From assembly GCF_030272615.1 (NCBI RefSeq), contig NC_081410.1:119846640-119910639 (forward strand): a stretch of DNA of 64,000 nt, in the 5' to 3' direction. Below, piece after piece: positions 1-11,828 of the stretch. The notes beneath the pieces were generated by a model that saw only the letters and a program-made list of their open reading frames with translations, did not search any database and had not been told where the DNA came from. Source of the DNA: Cryptomeria japonica. Lineage: Eukaryota > Streptophyta > Pinopsida > Cupressales > Cupressaceae. How positions within the stretch are numbered: the first letter of the stretch is position 1; the number at the start of each line of letters is the position of its first letter. Made by a program: the position numbers and the translations under genes.

Positions 1-1411
1 TAGAGACGTTTTACAGTGTTTTGAATATATCGATGTTAGGAGCTAACACAGCGCGACCCATCATCCCTCTATAGTTAATGTTATACAAGAAAATCAGATT
101 GAATGACTGTAGTCTGCGCCCAATCCAATTAAAGCTTTTTATATGGATAAAATCTGGAGCTTGTTATATTTAGAAACACATTCTAGGAATGTCATGTCCT
201 GTGAAAGCTTAAAATATACTAATATTTTGTATTTGGTTGTTTATTTATTATACACTGTGCCGATATATCAATGTACCTTGGTTCTGAAGATTGTCTATCC
301 ACATAACCTTACCCTTATCTGCAGGTAACTGGTGAGAAGTGACGGTGTTTATGTTTTAAGTTTCTTAATACTCTTCTTTTTGTTGCTATAGTTTTTTCTT
401 TTTAATTCAGGCTTTTTCAGATTTTTTAAGTTTAGCTTGTAGTCTTCTGGGAGTTGAATGCCTTCTCTTAAATTTCTTTTCATCAAGTTGTTCGTTAACC
501 TCTGAATTGAGATGTTAAAGCACAGAAATAATATTTATTTCAATGTGATATTTTTTATGCTTTGTCATGTTAACCTAGATATTAGTCAAATATAGTTAAG
601 GTTAGCTCTGGTTTTGGGATCATATATGTTTAATTAAATCTGATTTAAGTCCATGTCTTGGTTTTGAATTTGACTGCTGTAAGTAGTTTTGATGGAATTG
701 TGTGAGTGGTTTATTGCAATTCAATCTCATTGATGTTCACTGCCTGCCTTTTTGTGTATGTTTCCAAGTTTATACATTAATAGAATTTAGGGTTCACTTC
801 TGAGATCATTCACAATCTGTACATGATCTTCTGGATTGTTGAAATGTTTAAAGAAGCAAGAGGTGTAGTTTGAAAATAGAACGAGAATGCTGGCGCTTGC
901 TATTTGACCAGAGGACCAGTCTTCCTGGTTGGGTTTGGCTTTTGATCGAGTAGTTAATGTTAAGATGCATGGATAATGTTTTTGCCGTAGGCTGTTATTT
1001 GTGCTTTCTACTTGGTTTAATTCTAGGCGTTTTTTACTAACTTATATTTGTGGATGATTTAATATTATACATGTCTGCATTGTATTAAAGCACAATGATC
1101 ATAAAATTATCATCCGGGCAAACCTGATTTTTAACCCTGAGATGCCGTTAAATTTTAAATTCAGGTTGTATGTATTGACCTGATCCGCATTGGTTCCTGT
1201 TTATATATTTTGTTCTAATTTTAAACTTCTAGTTGTGAAGTATATATAATTGTTTTAGCTCTGTTTTGTTAATTTAAGATCATAAATGATTATAGAGTTT
1301 ATTAAGTCTGCTTTTTGTCTGGCATATTTTACAAAGTGACTATAAATTGTGAAGTGAAATCCGAGGTACTCCCCAGTGCTTAACCATTTATACTTTTATC
1401 ATACACATCAG
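1..1411. other. AT-rich non-coding stretch
   Basis: No supportable coding region on either strand; only short unconserved frames with stops throughout. T-rich plus-strand composition and scattered GT/AG-like sites fit intron or 3' gene flank. No repeat structure recognised. Confidence 0.4.
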
Positions 1412-1723
1412 AATTGAGGGCATCTTGCACAAAAATGGAAGAAGAGACGTATATGAGCATATCAGGCAACTGTGGTGAGGATAATTATTTGCTCGCTTGA
1501 TTATTTGTGTGAAGTACACAACATTTCCAGATTGTTTCTAAAGGTGGATCATAACAAGAAAATTTGAACTAGATATAAAAGATTATGTATTTTGAGGAAA
1601 ATTATGGTTTTATCTTTCCTAATATCTCTAATTATTATCTGCTTCTGAGTTTGTTTTGAAGATGACAATTGTTTTTCTTATGCCCACAGGCAATTTGTGT
1701 GTTTATATTCTACCAATCCGTAG
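1412..1723 (+). other. possible two last exons of an unidentified gene
   Basis: An acceptor-like CACATCAG precedes an open 63-bp segment (1412-1474) followed by the donor GTGAGG. It reads in one frame as IEGILHKNGRRDVYEHIRQL, which looks protein-like. A second acceptor (CCCACAG at 1683-1689) would add 1690-1723 and end at TAG 1721-1723 in the compatible phase. I do not recognise the family and no other exons are visible upstream, so this rests on splice-site context and amino-acid texture alone. It may be chance. Confidence 0.2.
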
Positions 1724-2300
1724 GGCAATGGGACAAACTGCTCTGCGTTCCAAGCTTCCAATACGGCTATGTTAAAGTTTCACCATAATATTAAAGATTG
1801 TTGATGGTCAATGCTTTTGCCAATGAACATTCAACATTGTGATTCTCTGCCTTATGGAGTCAATTATTTAGTTATTCAATCAGGAGAAGGGAACGAATCA
1901 TCTATCCAACGAAGTTAAGGTGACATCCTTTTATGCTTTCTTGAATAAAAATAAGAGTTTTTTGTTTGAAGTTTGAAGTCTCAATTTTAATCAAGGGGAG
2001 GAGCGAATTTATTTATGGTTTGAGCACATTTGCCGAAGAAATTTACTTGTTTATCGAAAAGTCTGGTTATAGGTGCCGAGTAAATTAATTATTGAGTAGG
2101 TACAATTTGCGAGCTATATTTGACACCTGTAGCGAGCAACTGGACATAGTACCCTTCTGTTATTCAAACATATCTGTTTTGCAATTCGCTAATTTTAAAC
2201 ACCTTACTTTCGTAAGGATTAGGCTGTATCCAACCTGATATGTTAAGTTGCTGCTTATCTTTGAATTAGTAATACACACATATTTAAGCTAGCTTTTGTA
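1724..2300. other. non-coding flank
   Basis: AT-rich, stops in all frames, no repeats or motifs I can name. It could be 3' UTR and flank of the tentative exons just upstream. Confidence 0.3.
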
Positions 2301-2525
2301 ATGGGTAGATACTCTTTCGAGTATTTTCTGAGTTCTAAGATGGGGTACTCTCTCTCGAGCATTTTCGTTAGTTTTAAGTTTTCTCATCTCACCCTTCTAC
2401 AATGGGTAGATACTCCTTCGGGCTTGTTCATTAGTTTTAAACTTTGTTAAGCTCACCCTTCTCAATGGTAGCATGCATTAACAATGACTTGGGTTAGTTT
2501 TTAGACACTCTTTGGTGCATTTTCT
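2301..2525. repeat. degenerate tandem repeat, about 40-62 bp units
   Basis: Four diverged units begin at about 2301, 2340, 2402 and 2464 with ATGGGTAGATACTC-like starts, followed by TTAGTTTTAA and CTCACCCTTCT blocks. Units 2 and 3 are the best matched, 62 bp apart. Unequal unit length and substitutions suggest an old array. Confidence 0.55.
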
Positions 2526-3337
2526 ATAAGTTCAGCATTTAGGTGATCCATGTTCCACCAGGTTCTTTGGGATGGATTGTTTGAGTCATTTTTGGGGACG
2601 TCATAATAAGCTAAACGGGCAATTCAGTTTTTGAAATTACGTCTTCACTTCTAGACCGATTCGCCAAAACACGATGTTCACATCACCCAACTCGACGGCT
2701 ATTATGGCTTGTTGCGAGCCAGAAAGATCTATGTAATTATTAAACACATTAAACAAATGGTGGCGAAGTGTTTGAGGACCAAGTCAATTGATACTTCAAA
2801 TGCCCACATCACTCCAACAACGCCAGAGATTACTAAAAGAGTTAAGACAATGCCTTTGCACCACAATTGGAAGGATGGAATAGGTAAAAGATTTGAGGGA
2901 AAATTTAAAAATATCAGAGAACTTTGAATATTCGTTTTATAACATTAATAAAACATTTTTCATATTGACAAATACATTATAGAATCCTTAATACACAACA
3001 ATAGAGTTAATGTGAGTCAAATAAATCAATATCAACACTTTAAAAGCTTAGTAGTGGAGAAACCATAAGTTTGAAATAGATAATCAAATTAAACTTTGAA
3101 TGTGTGTACTTTCTACTTATATTTCACTATTGTACAATATCTAAAATACGATTTCAAACTTTACAAACATCAGAACAGTATGTTCAAATTGTATGTTTAT
3201 GTACACTTTGCAATTACACAATTGTATACCAAAATTTGAATCCTTGAAACAAAAAGTAAAAGTACTTAAATATAACAAAGGATTAAAACAATGAAGTTTG
3301 AAATTGTAAACATGGGCTTGCAGCCAAAGACCAAAAA
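2526..3337. other. non-coding, one unassigned short frame
   Basis: A 72-codon frame at 2709-2927 (+) is rich in Lys, Arg and Thr and matches nothing I recognise; no start context or splice support. The rest is AT-rich with stops in all frames. Confidence 0.25.
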
Positions 3338-3475
3338 GTAGCAATATTTTTGCTACAACTTACACTTAACAGCAAAAATAAAAACTGCCTCCTTATTGTT
3401 GCTACAATTTCCACCTAACAAAAAAATAAAAGTAACATTGCTATTGTGGCGACAACTTCCACCCAATAACAAAAA
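3338..3475. repeat. three-unit degenerate tandem repeat, about 50-57 bp
   Basis: Units start near 3338, 3395 and 3443, each with a TTGCTACAAC/TTGTGGCGACAAC core, a CCACCTAAC/CCACCCAATAAC block and an A-rich AAAAATAAAA run. No coding potential. Confidence 0.5.
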
Positions 3476-3990
3476 AGAATGGATGTTTGCTAAAACTCAA
3501 GATAGGTCCCAATGGTTTCTTCATCCTTTGAATGTGTATATAATTTGTACATGTATATAGTTTGTTACACGATAGAAAAGATTTTTGGATGTTATTCTTT
3601 TTTGTTTTTCATTGGGCTATATCACATTTAAGTTTAAACTTTATATAAACTCTTGCACCTTCTTCTAATATTATTCCATGTTTCCTTTATATATGTTTTT
3701 GTCCAAATTAGAAGCAATATTATTGATATAAATCGGATTCCTTTATAAAATCTTTACAAGAATTTGAAATAACTTAATAAATTATTATTCTCTAGGCCTT
3801 TTTTAAAATAGTAGTAGGGGACAATCGAGACTTTTAAGAGACATTTGAGACATCTTTGATTGCCCTTAGCTATAATCTCTATGCCCTCCAGATGATTTGT
3901 ACATTTTTTTTTCTCTATTTATATTTTTATAAACAAGAATGACCAAGGGATGTCATTGAGCCGTCTTTGTTATGGGATAAGTCCTTGGGG

Positions 3991-4047
3991 AACATAGGAA
4001 AAATAAGTTATGTAAGCAACATAGGAAAAATAAGTTATGTAAGCAAC
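3991..4047. repeat. 27-bp perfect tandem duplication
   Basis: AACATAGGAAAAATAAGTTA plus seven bases (3991-4017) is followed immediately by an identical copy (4018-4044) and a partial third AAC. Confidence 0.9.
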
Positions 4048-5452
4048 TTTTAATAGGAAAGGTCTTCTATTTACTCTTCTTGAGGAGTTAAATAACCACT
4101 TTTCCTTGTGATAAATACAGCAAACAATTTAGCATCAAGGATGTCCAACTCTATTTAAAATTGACTAGGATTTTAGAGCTACTCTCCTAAGTGAAATTTG
4201 AATTCTTTTATAGGTGCATACAAGATGTTCTTTCATTTTATTCAATGTTGATTTGGAAATAAGAAGGGTGATTATTTGTGCTCGAACATGCAAAATCTAA
4301 GCTTTGTGACCTAGGGTTTAAATCATTTTCAACTTATATGAATTAGCATGAGCTAGATATCAAGCTTGAATGTTACCAAGAGTTAAAAAATCATTTCCCA
4401 CTTAGATGAATTTGTACGAGTTTAAGTTTGAAAAGATTATTGTCTTGTCTTATAAAGGAGAAGAAATTTGTTATATTCAAGGAAAATCCTAACAAACAAA
4501 AAGAATGGCAAAGCTAACAACACCACTTAAAATATAGAATTTATTATGTCCATAATAAATGATGTTAGTGTTGTTTAGTATGGAGCTTTCAAGCATATTA
4601 GAGCATGGAAGGTGGTTTTATGAAATCATATATGACAAATCTTTATTACTTTCATGATGGTGGTTATCAAAACCTTGTTGGTAAGGGTTGCCCAAGTTGC
4701 AACAATTGCAAATTTTAAAATGTATTGCATGTTTATTTATAAACAATATAATTATGGACCTCTTAGTTGTGTAATATATGAACTTAAGAATTTGTTTCAT
4801 GTTTACTTATAGGTGATATAATCATGGACATTAGTTGTATATGCAATATTACAATTGTCACATTTTTATTAACAAATAGGTAGCATGTAGGAATTGAATT
4901 TGGTGTATGTAAAAATTAATGTGCTATACAACAAAATTTATGTGTGATTGGGCAATGTTTTACATAGTTATAGAAACACCTTGATGAACTCAAAGGAGGC
5001 CTTGTAGCAAATTTGGATGCTATGTGTCTATTATGTTTTTGCTTATAACAATTGAAGAACATTAAGGCTTTTGAAGATTTGTGATGATGCTAGTGTAATT
5101 AGTATCGTTTGATGAGTACGACAAAGAGATTGTAGTCAAGGAAAATGGAATTGGTAAAAATGAATTTAAGTGCGAAGTAAAGTGATTTAAATAATGAGAA
5201 CCAAAACTTGTGCATCGTATTCACCTTTGAAAAAGATCAGGATTCTTAAATGATACTTGTAAATCATAAAAACATTTAAAGGTTAAAATGGTCAAATTAT
5301 AATACGTGTAAGATGGATGTCAATTTATTATGCGAGATAAACTTGTATCCTATAAGGAGACTCGAAATGAACATTAGAGTGCTCATAAGGAAAGGTTAAC
5401 AAAATGTACTAAATTTTGGATTTTTTTTTTTAATATTCTTATGAATGATGGT

Positions 5453-5506
5453 AAATGCTTTTGAGTTTTTTAAAATGTTAAATGCTTTTGAGTTTTTTGA
5501 AAGGTT
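5453..5506. repeat. 27-bp near-perfect tandem duplication
   Basis: AAATGCTTTTGAGTTTTTT-type unit at 5453-5479 repeats at 5480-5506 with two substitutions near the end of the unit. Confidence 0.85.
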
Positions 5507-7821
5507 GTGTAACTTTGCTAGATCCATATGTTGCATTGTGTTTTATGTTACCTTAGTGTTGTATGTAGATGTTTAGGATCTAATTATTAAGGATGGTGAG
5601 TGATTTCTCTTTGATATACATTTGTAAAGTTCAATCGAAGTTCAATGTTGAGCTAAAGAACTCGGATTGACATTGCATGCTTTAATAGCCATCAATAGTA
5701 GAAAAATCATAACTCAACTTAAATTTTAGAAATTAAATACTTGAAATTGAAGATAAGTTAAAACAAAAATGACATTACCTTCAAGCCTAACTTTGTTTGC
5801 ATTCAATGTAAAGGATTGGAGGAAATTTGTTGATACTTTTGGGCAACAAACACTTTGAAGAAAGAAGTGATGAAATGAAATGGTGAGGAATATTCTTTGT
5901 TTATAAAGAATAGGCATGGAATAGATGATATGCTTATTCAAGGTAAGCCTCAAATAATGTTATGTTAACTAGATATACCTAGGCCATATAAGGTAAAGGA
6001 ATCTAAATAAGAGAAAGTTGGCATGAAGGTTTGACACATGTAACTAACTAAGACTTAAATTATAAAGATACAACTCAACGTTATAATCTTCTAACATTGT
6101 TCCTTGAGATTGGTAAAATAATGTGTTGATTATAGAATATTGTTAGGAATTACATCTTAGTTTAATCAAGTTAGGTGAGATAACTAAATATAATAATTGT
6201 TAGTGTAAATATAAAACAATGTTAGGTATGTGGTGGTTGGTGAAGTTTTGTGTGCATATGATTGAAGAAGATTTGTGGTAATATTGACATTTTGTTGTTT
6301 AATTTGAAAGTGATTTTATAGGTAATAAATTGTTGAATTTGCCAACTATTTGTTGTTGAAAGCCCTTTTTTTTTGAAGTAGTTATGTCTTGAGTTGTTGC
6401 TAGGTGGGCCATTGATTGGTTACTACTTAAAGATTGATACATGTAGCATATAATTTGATTTGTCTTTTTTTCTTTCAAGCACACACTATTAGGTTTTAAT
6501 TCATTGATTAGTAATTTGAGTTGGTGGTATTTGGTTTTGAAGTGTACTGAGATGCTTAGGATTGTGGGGATGTCTTACACTATTAAGAGGGTAATAAGGT
6601 GTTTTTGAACATTGTGCATATGTATTCATAAACTCTTCTCAAATTTTACAAAGATGGGAGTCTTATGTGGTAATGGTGTCTTTTGTGGTTAGTGATAAAT
6701 TAAGGTGAAAGATGGGTATGGTTATTTTTTAAGGAAGCGATATGACCCAATAGTATTCTTGAAGCCTATCAAAAATTTGTCAAAGAGGTATGCAAGCGAT
6801 TTGTTTGTTTGTACATGTGAAGGCATTCTTTGATATAGTAGATTAAAAGTTGCAAGATCTGAAAAACATTTTCAGTAGTAGAAGTTACAATTTGTGAAGA
6901 GATTTCATGAATTTTTTTAGTTGGAATTTAGACTGAGGGTTTTAAAGCCTAAAATAATCCTCCATACAATTACATACATGGATGTATTTGGAGGTGGGCT
7001 TAACACTTTTATGTTCAATGTTTCATTTGTAAGAATAGTGTAAAAGTTGCTTTTTTTTGTGGAAACTAAGACCTTGAAATAATTGTTTTTTATCATGTGA
7101 TTTCACATTTTTGCTATGGAAATTTTGCTTGCATGTATTTTTTTTATCAAACGTTTGGAGATTATAGTGCAGCCTAAAGAGGTCTAACGAGAGCTACACA
7201 AACTTCTCTTGTAGAGATGGTTCTTTTCATGACAAAGTACTAATTCCTTGTTGGGTTCCTTTTATTAGTAAGGGGCACTTAGTAGTGTAGATACCTAAAA
7301 TTGACCACCTATCAGTTTTGGCTATCTTCTATAATTGATTATTCACATTTACTTAGTTATTTTATTTTTGTTTCTTATATTAAGCAAATAATATTTTTCA
7401 CTATTCCTCTATTCTTCTTCCTCATATAAAATCATTTGTTTATATCATTGGTAAAGTTTAATTCTTTGTGAAAAATTATCTGACATGTATTTATCTAGAC
7501 ATTATGCTACTTTCCTCACGAGTTAAATAAATATTTTAAAAATATGTATTTATTTATTTATTTAATTTGCCATTTTCGTTATGTTTGCTCATCTCACATA
7601 GTTTTCTTCTAATCATTTGCACATGGATTTAAGCAATGATTAATGAAGGTTTGACTCACCTAAGTCTCCATGATGATCCACATGTCATAATTTCTAGAAG
7701 CATGACATAGCTTTGGCCAAGTCTTCTATTCTCCATAAACCCAAATTTTAAATTCATTCTATGTACTTGTAGTATTGGAATACTCTAAATCTTCACATTT
7801 TGAGATCCTTCCAAAGTGCTT

Positions 7822-8130
7822 TGAAGTGCTCAATCATATCACCTTCCCAAGCTTGATATGCACCATTCATTCTCTTGCAATCTATTGGAGTCTCTTGTAT
7901 CAACCAATCCCCTTCATTTGTTTTTGAAGTATTCAATTACATCACCTTCCCAAGCTTGATCTCTACCATTCATTGTCCTATAATCTATTGGAGTCTATTA
8001 TATCAACCAATCTCCTTCATTTGTTTTTGAAGTACACAATTGCATTACCCTCCCAAGCTTGATCTCCACCATTCTTTCTCTTACAATTTATTGGATTGTG
8101 TTCTATTAAGCAATCCCCTTCACACATTTG
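7822..8130. repeat. three tandem copies of a 103-bp unit
   Basis: Units start at 7822, 7925 and about 8028 (TGAAGT followed by an A/T-rich stretch, then CACCTTCCCAAGCTTGAT and TCTATTGGAGTCT blocks). Copies 1 and 2 are close; copy 3 is more diverged and slightly shorter. No open frame spans the array. Confidence 0.8.
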
Positions 8131-10094
8131 TTGATATCTCCTTCCTTGAGAGGTCTCAAGCATCTTGAGCCCTTAATTTCCCTTTTCAATCCTAGCCCTT
8201 TATCGCCATCTTGAAAAATCTATAAATCAGACCCTTCTAGCCATTTTAGGGAGAGCTTTTAATGGTAGGTTATGCCATTTCATTGAGCACTTAACATATC
8301 ACTACAATCATAATCAATTCAATTTCTTGGGACGTTTAATATTTGTATATTGCATAGTTTTGTTTGTTAACGATTTTTTATGCTTGAACTTGAGTGTTTT
8401 CTCTTGATTGGCAAATTTGGCTTACCTTAGGTTTTTTTTTTTTTCCATTTTCACTTTTATCTACACATATTTTTGGCTTGATTGGTGGGGCCAATGTATT
8501 TATTAGTAATCTTTTCTTGCAAGTTTTGATTGTTACATGATTGTAGGTTACAATTTGATGGTTGTGATGTGTTTGAATGTATATGTTTACCTTACATTGT
8601 ACTTTTTTTCTTATGCATTCTAACATGTTTTTTATCATTTTCTCATCATTCGATTCATACTCTTGACGAGGAGACATTTTTATAGGACATTATGATGCTA
8701 ACTTTCATTCACATTTCTTTTTGGTGTAAATTCTAACATCTTTTGTTGGAGGTTTACCACATGTGAAGTTTCAGTATAGTTTAGTGTATGCGTCCATAAG
8801 ACGGTGTATGCACATTGCAAATAACTGTATCTATTTGTATGGTTTAAAATGAGTTTTTTTTTTACATTTGTACTATTCTTTCTTGCATTTTTGGTAAGAT
8901 ATTGATCTTTTAGTGGAATATATTACAAATCTCTTTACGTAGCCTTTGTGTTATACCCAAGTAGCAATAAAAATTGATTTTTGACTAAGTCATTTTTGTG
9001 CAGGACCCACATTTCAGTGCATCTATTCTTGGTTTGGTGTATCTGTTGATTGTTTCAACGGTTATATCTTAGTTATAAAGTTTCTAATTTTTAGAGTTTA
9101 GCATATGCATCTACAAAATGGTCTATACACTTTGTAAATTAGTAGTTTTATTTTGGACATATTTTTATATCATTTGGGTAAGCCCGCAATAATGAGTCCC
9201 ACTTTTTTGCCATTGTAGGGCATTGAAATCAACATTTTCAGCTAAATCATTATTTTTTCACACCTATTGTAGTTAAATAGTTAAGAATATGAAGATCATG
9301 TGAACTAGTGATTTGTGAGATTCCCTAATGATTCTTTAAATAACTTGTTTTTTAAAAAAATAAAAAAATCAATCAGTTACTTTTTTATTTTTTAATTATA
9401 TAGGAAACAACATTTTTTAAAATTGACAATTATGTTGTTACATATGACTTCTTTTATATGGAGGATAAAATATTTAATTTTTTTAAACATATATTTGTAC
9501 TAGCAATATTTAACACGCATTTTGTTTAATAAGGCTTTCTTGCATATTTTTTAAAATTAAGTTTTAAAGTTGAACTAATTAATTTAGACATAGTTGCATG
9601 TTGTCACACATAACTTGTTTTGCATGTATCAATATTAAATTTTTAATTTTTGTGTTGAAACGAGGACCAATACTTAATGTGTAGATATTTTTCAAAATTG
9701 CTTCACTCATTTACTTTTTTTTGCACATGCATATAACAAAGAACTTGATGATTAATAAAGCATAAAAAACAACTTTTTAATAAAACCAAAATAAATTAAA
9801 ATTATGCTTGTTGGAAAGCTCATTTCGAGGGTTATGATTCTACATATTTGTTTGTCAAAATCATTCCATTTGTAAGCCCAATTTGAGTTTTGAAAGTCAA
9901 ATTTTTGAGAAAAATTGAAAAGGGATGGTGGGGAGGCATACCCAAGACATTCTTTCAAAGGTATGGTCAAATAAAGGTCCTTTCATGTGCTAAATAATTT
10001 GTAATGGGTAACCTTCGAATGAAGGTCCTTGAATTAAAAAATGAATAATTTTTTTTAATGGTTGACTTTTTTTTGAAGGCCAATGAGTTGACCT
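8131..10094. other. AT-rich stretch without genes
   Basis: Frames at 8378-8677 and 9752-9970 (both -) are Lys/Asn- or Phe-rich and unsupported. No transposon ends recognised until the LINE tail that begins at about 10095. Confidence 0.3.
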
Positions 10095-10466
10095 AATAAT
10101 TTTTTTTGACCAACACAAAGCTGCTATAGGGCAATACCCTTTGTATTAATTGAAAAGTTTTTACATTATATCTGTTCGTAGAGGTGATATCCCACCATCT
10201 CCCAGAGTCATTTCCCGATATCATCCTCCTCCTATCAACTAGCTAAAATGCTTGCAGACCAATACCCCATAGACTCCTATACATTCTTTGGCTACCTACA
10301 TTTTGACTTTGCTCGTATAATAGCAAAATTGGGCATAAGACCACTACCTATGTATCCGTAAGTATAAAAAAGGATCTATTACAAAATTGGGCTTGCACCC
10401 CAATAGTATTGACAGACTTAAAAAAGGAAATCAACACAAAGGAATGCCTTAGAATAGAAGCCATCC

Positions 10467-11195
10467 CTAGTCTTGGTCAGACTCCATCTTGGCTTGCACA
10501 TGAACCTTACGCACTGCCATTGCTCTGACAACCACATGACATTCTAGTCCACATAATGCATGAGCTTGACCAACAACGACCTCCTCCACATCTTTGGCAT
10601 CATTTGGAGTCCATTCTTCGCCCAAGCCCCAGTCATTCTCCTCCTCATTTCCCATCTCATCAACACATATCTCTACAGCCTTTTAGTCCTTCCTACATGA
10701 CATAATTCGAGAACCCACCCGCCTCAATGCTCATGATTCTTAATACAAGGGTGATACTTTGGTCCATCTCCGACCAGCAAAGCTTCAACCTCTTTGGTTC
10801 TAGGGTTTGGACAATTGAGTACTTTTTGACTTCTATGCCCTTTCCCAGTGACATGTAGTAATTTTGCACCAATGTGATGCAAAACTTCCCATTCATGTTG
10901 TCTAAGATTGCATCTATTTCTCCTAAGAAGGCGTGTCGAAAAATCATTTGGGAGACCTTTGCCTTCAGTTTGCTAACACCCATATAGACTAACATCGCTA
11001 AGAACATGACAAATTGTCCACATTGACTCTATAGTGGTGGTATGCTTTCAGGAATTCGTCTCGTAGGATCTTCTTCACTGCATGTAGAACAATGAGATGG
11101 TTGGTCTCTATTACCGAAAGTAGCCTCTTGTTTGATATTTCCCCCAAGAAAGCCATTTACTGTTTTGAGTTCTCCAACAAAATGGGCGTATCCAT
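10467..11195 (-). pseudogene. LINE-A extra reading frame (ORF3-A), unknown protein
   Basis: About 243 codons downstream of RNase H, with a stop near codon 13, a frameshift near codon 62 and further breaks in the C-terminal half. No recognised domain. Its first 62 codons align with almost no gaps to the frame at 19794-20504: both begin Met-acidic, have an MAF/MSF..G block and share A(V/I)..I(L/M) and H.(Y/F)RVN(V/L)D. After the frameshift, the IF(R/K), DN(M/V)(N/D) and GK..E blocks also match. Length (243 vs 237 codons), strand and position relative to RNase H agree. This supports a protein encoded by this LINE lineage. Function unknown; alternatively a separate transposon captured once by the lineage. 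Confidence 0.6.
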
Positions 11196-11828
11196 TTTCT
11201 GCAACACACATCTACCTAGCCAATTTCTAGTTTTGATGGGTTACCATGAAATTCTTCCACCTAGTCCTACCGTAAATAACTACCCATCAATTGCAATAAA
11301 TTTTTGGCATAAATTTAGCAATAATGTTTTCGATTGCCCTCTTTGTCCTCCAAATCTTAACTATTTATTATGAGATATTTGCCAACTTTGCTTGCCTATC
11401 CAAATCGTGCGATATGCCATTCTTGATAAAGATAGTCACCACCTGTAATCCGTATACCTCATACATTGCCTAGGCCAACATAGCATGACACCATCCAAGG
11501 ATATTAATTTCACACATCGTACTTTAGCTTCCTTAATTTCACAAATCATGACCATATCCTTCTGCTCCTTGCAACCCATCCACCCAATGATCTCGTATGT
11601 CCTTGCATCTTGCGAGTGTCATTTCACACATTCACCACTCTATACTCTAGGTCCTTTCACTCATACTTGGTTATTTACCCACGCCACTGTATAATTCTCT
11701 GGAGTAAATTGCCACTTGTTCGATCACACACTTTTACATTTGTAATTTAAACTTTGCCACTCATTCCAAAGATATTCGTGGCTTGTATTTCTTATGATTG
11801 GTGTATCCTTGTGAGATTATCTGCCCTT
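11196..11828 (-). other. LINE-A spacer between RNase H and ORF3-A
   Basis: About 630 bp without a clean frame on either strand. Minus-strand fragments have some protein texture but are broken by stops. I see no clear similarity to the corresponding spacer in LINE-B. Confidence 0.35.

Larger units (their letters stand above)
3476..7821. other. long AT-rich stretch without genes
   Basis: Only short frames, none with recognisable protein texture. It holds two exact-register 27-bp tandem duplications (listed separately) and many homopolymer runs. No LTR, TIR or tRNA-like structure was recognised. Confidence 0.35.

Noticed and set aside
2709-2927. 72-codon frame as a gene
   Set aside because: No homology, splice or promoter support; composition typical of AT-rich random frames.
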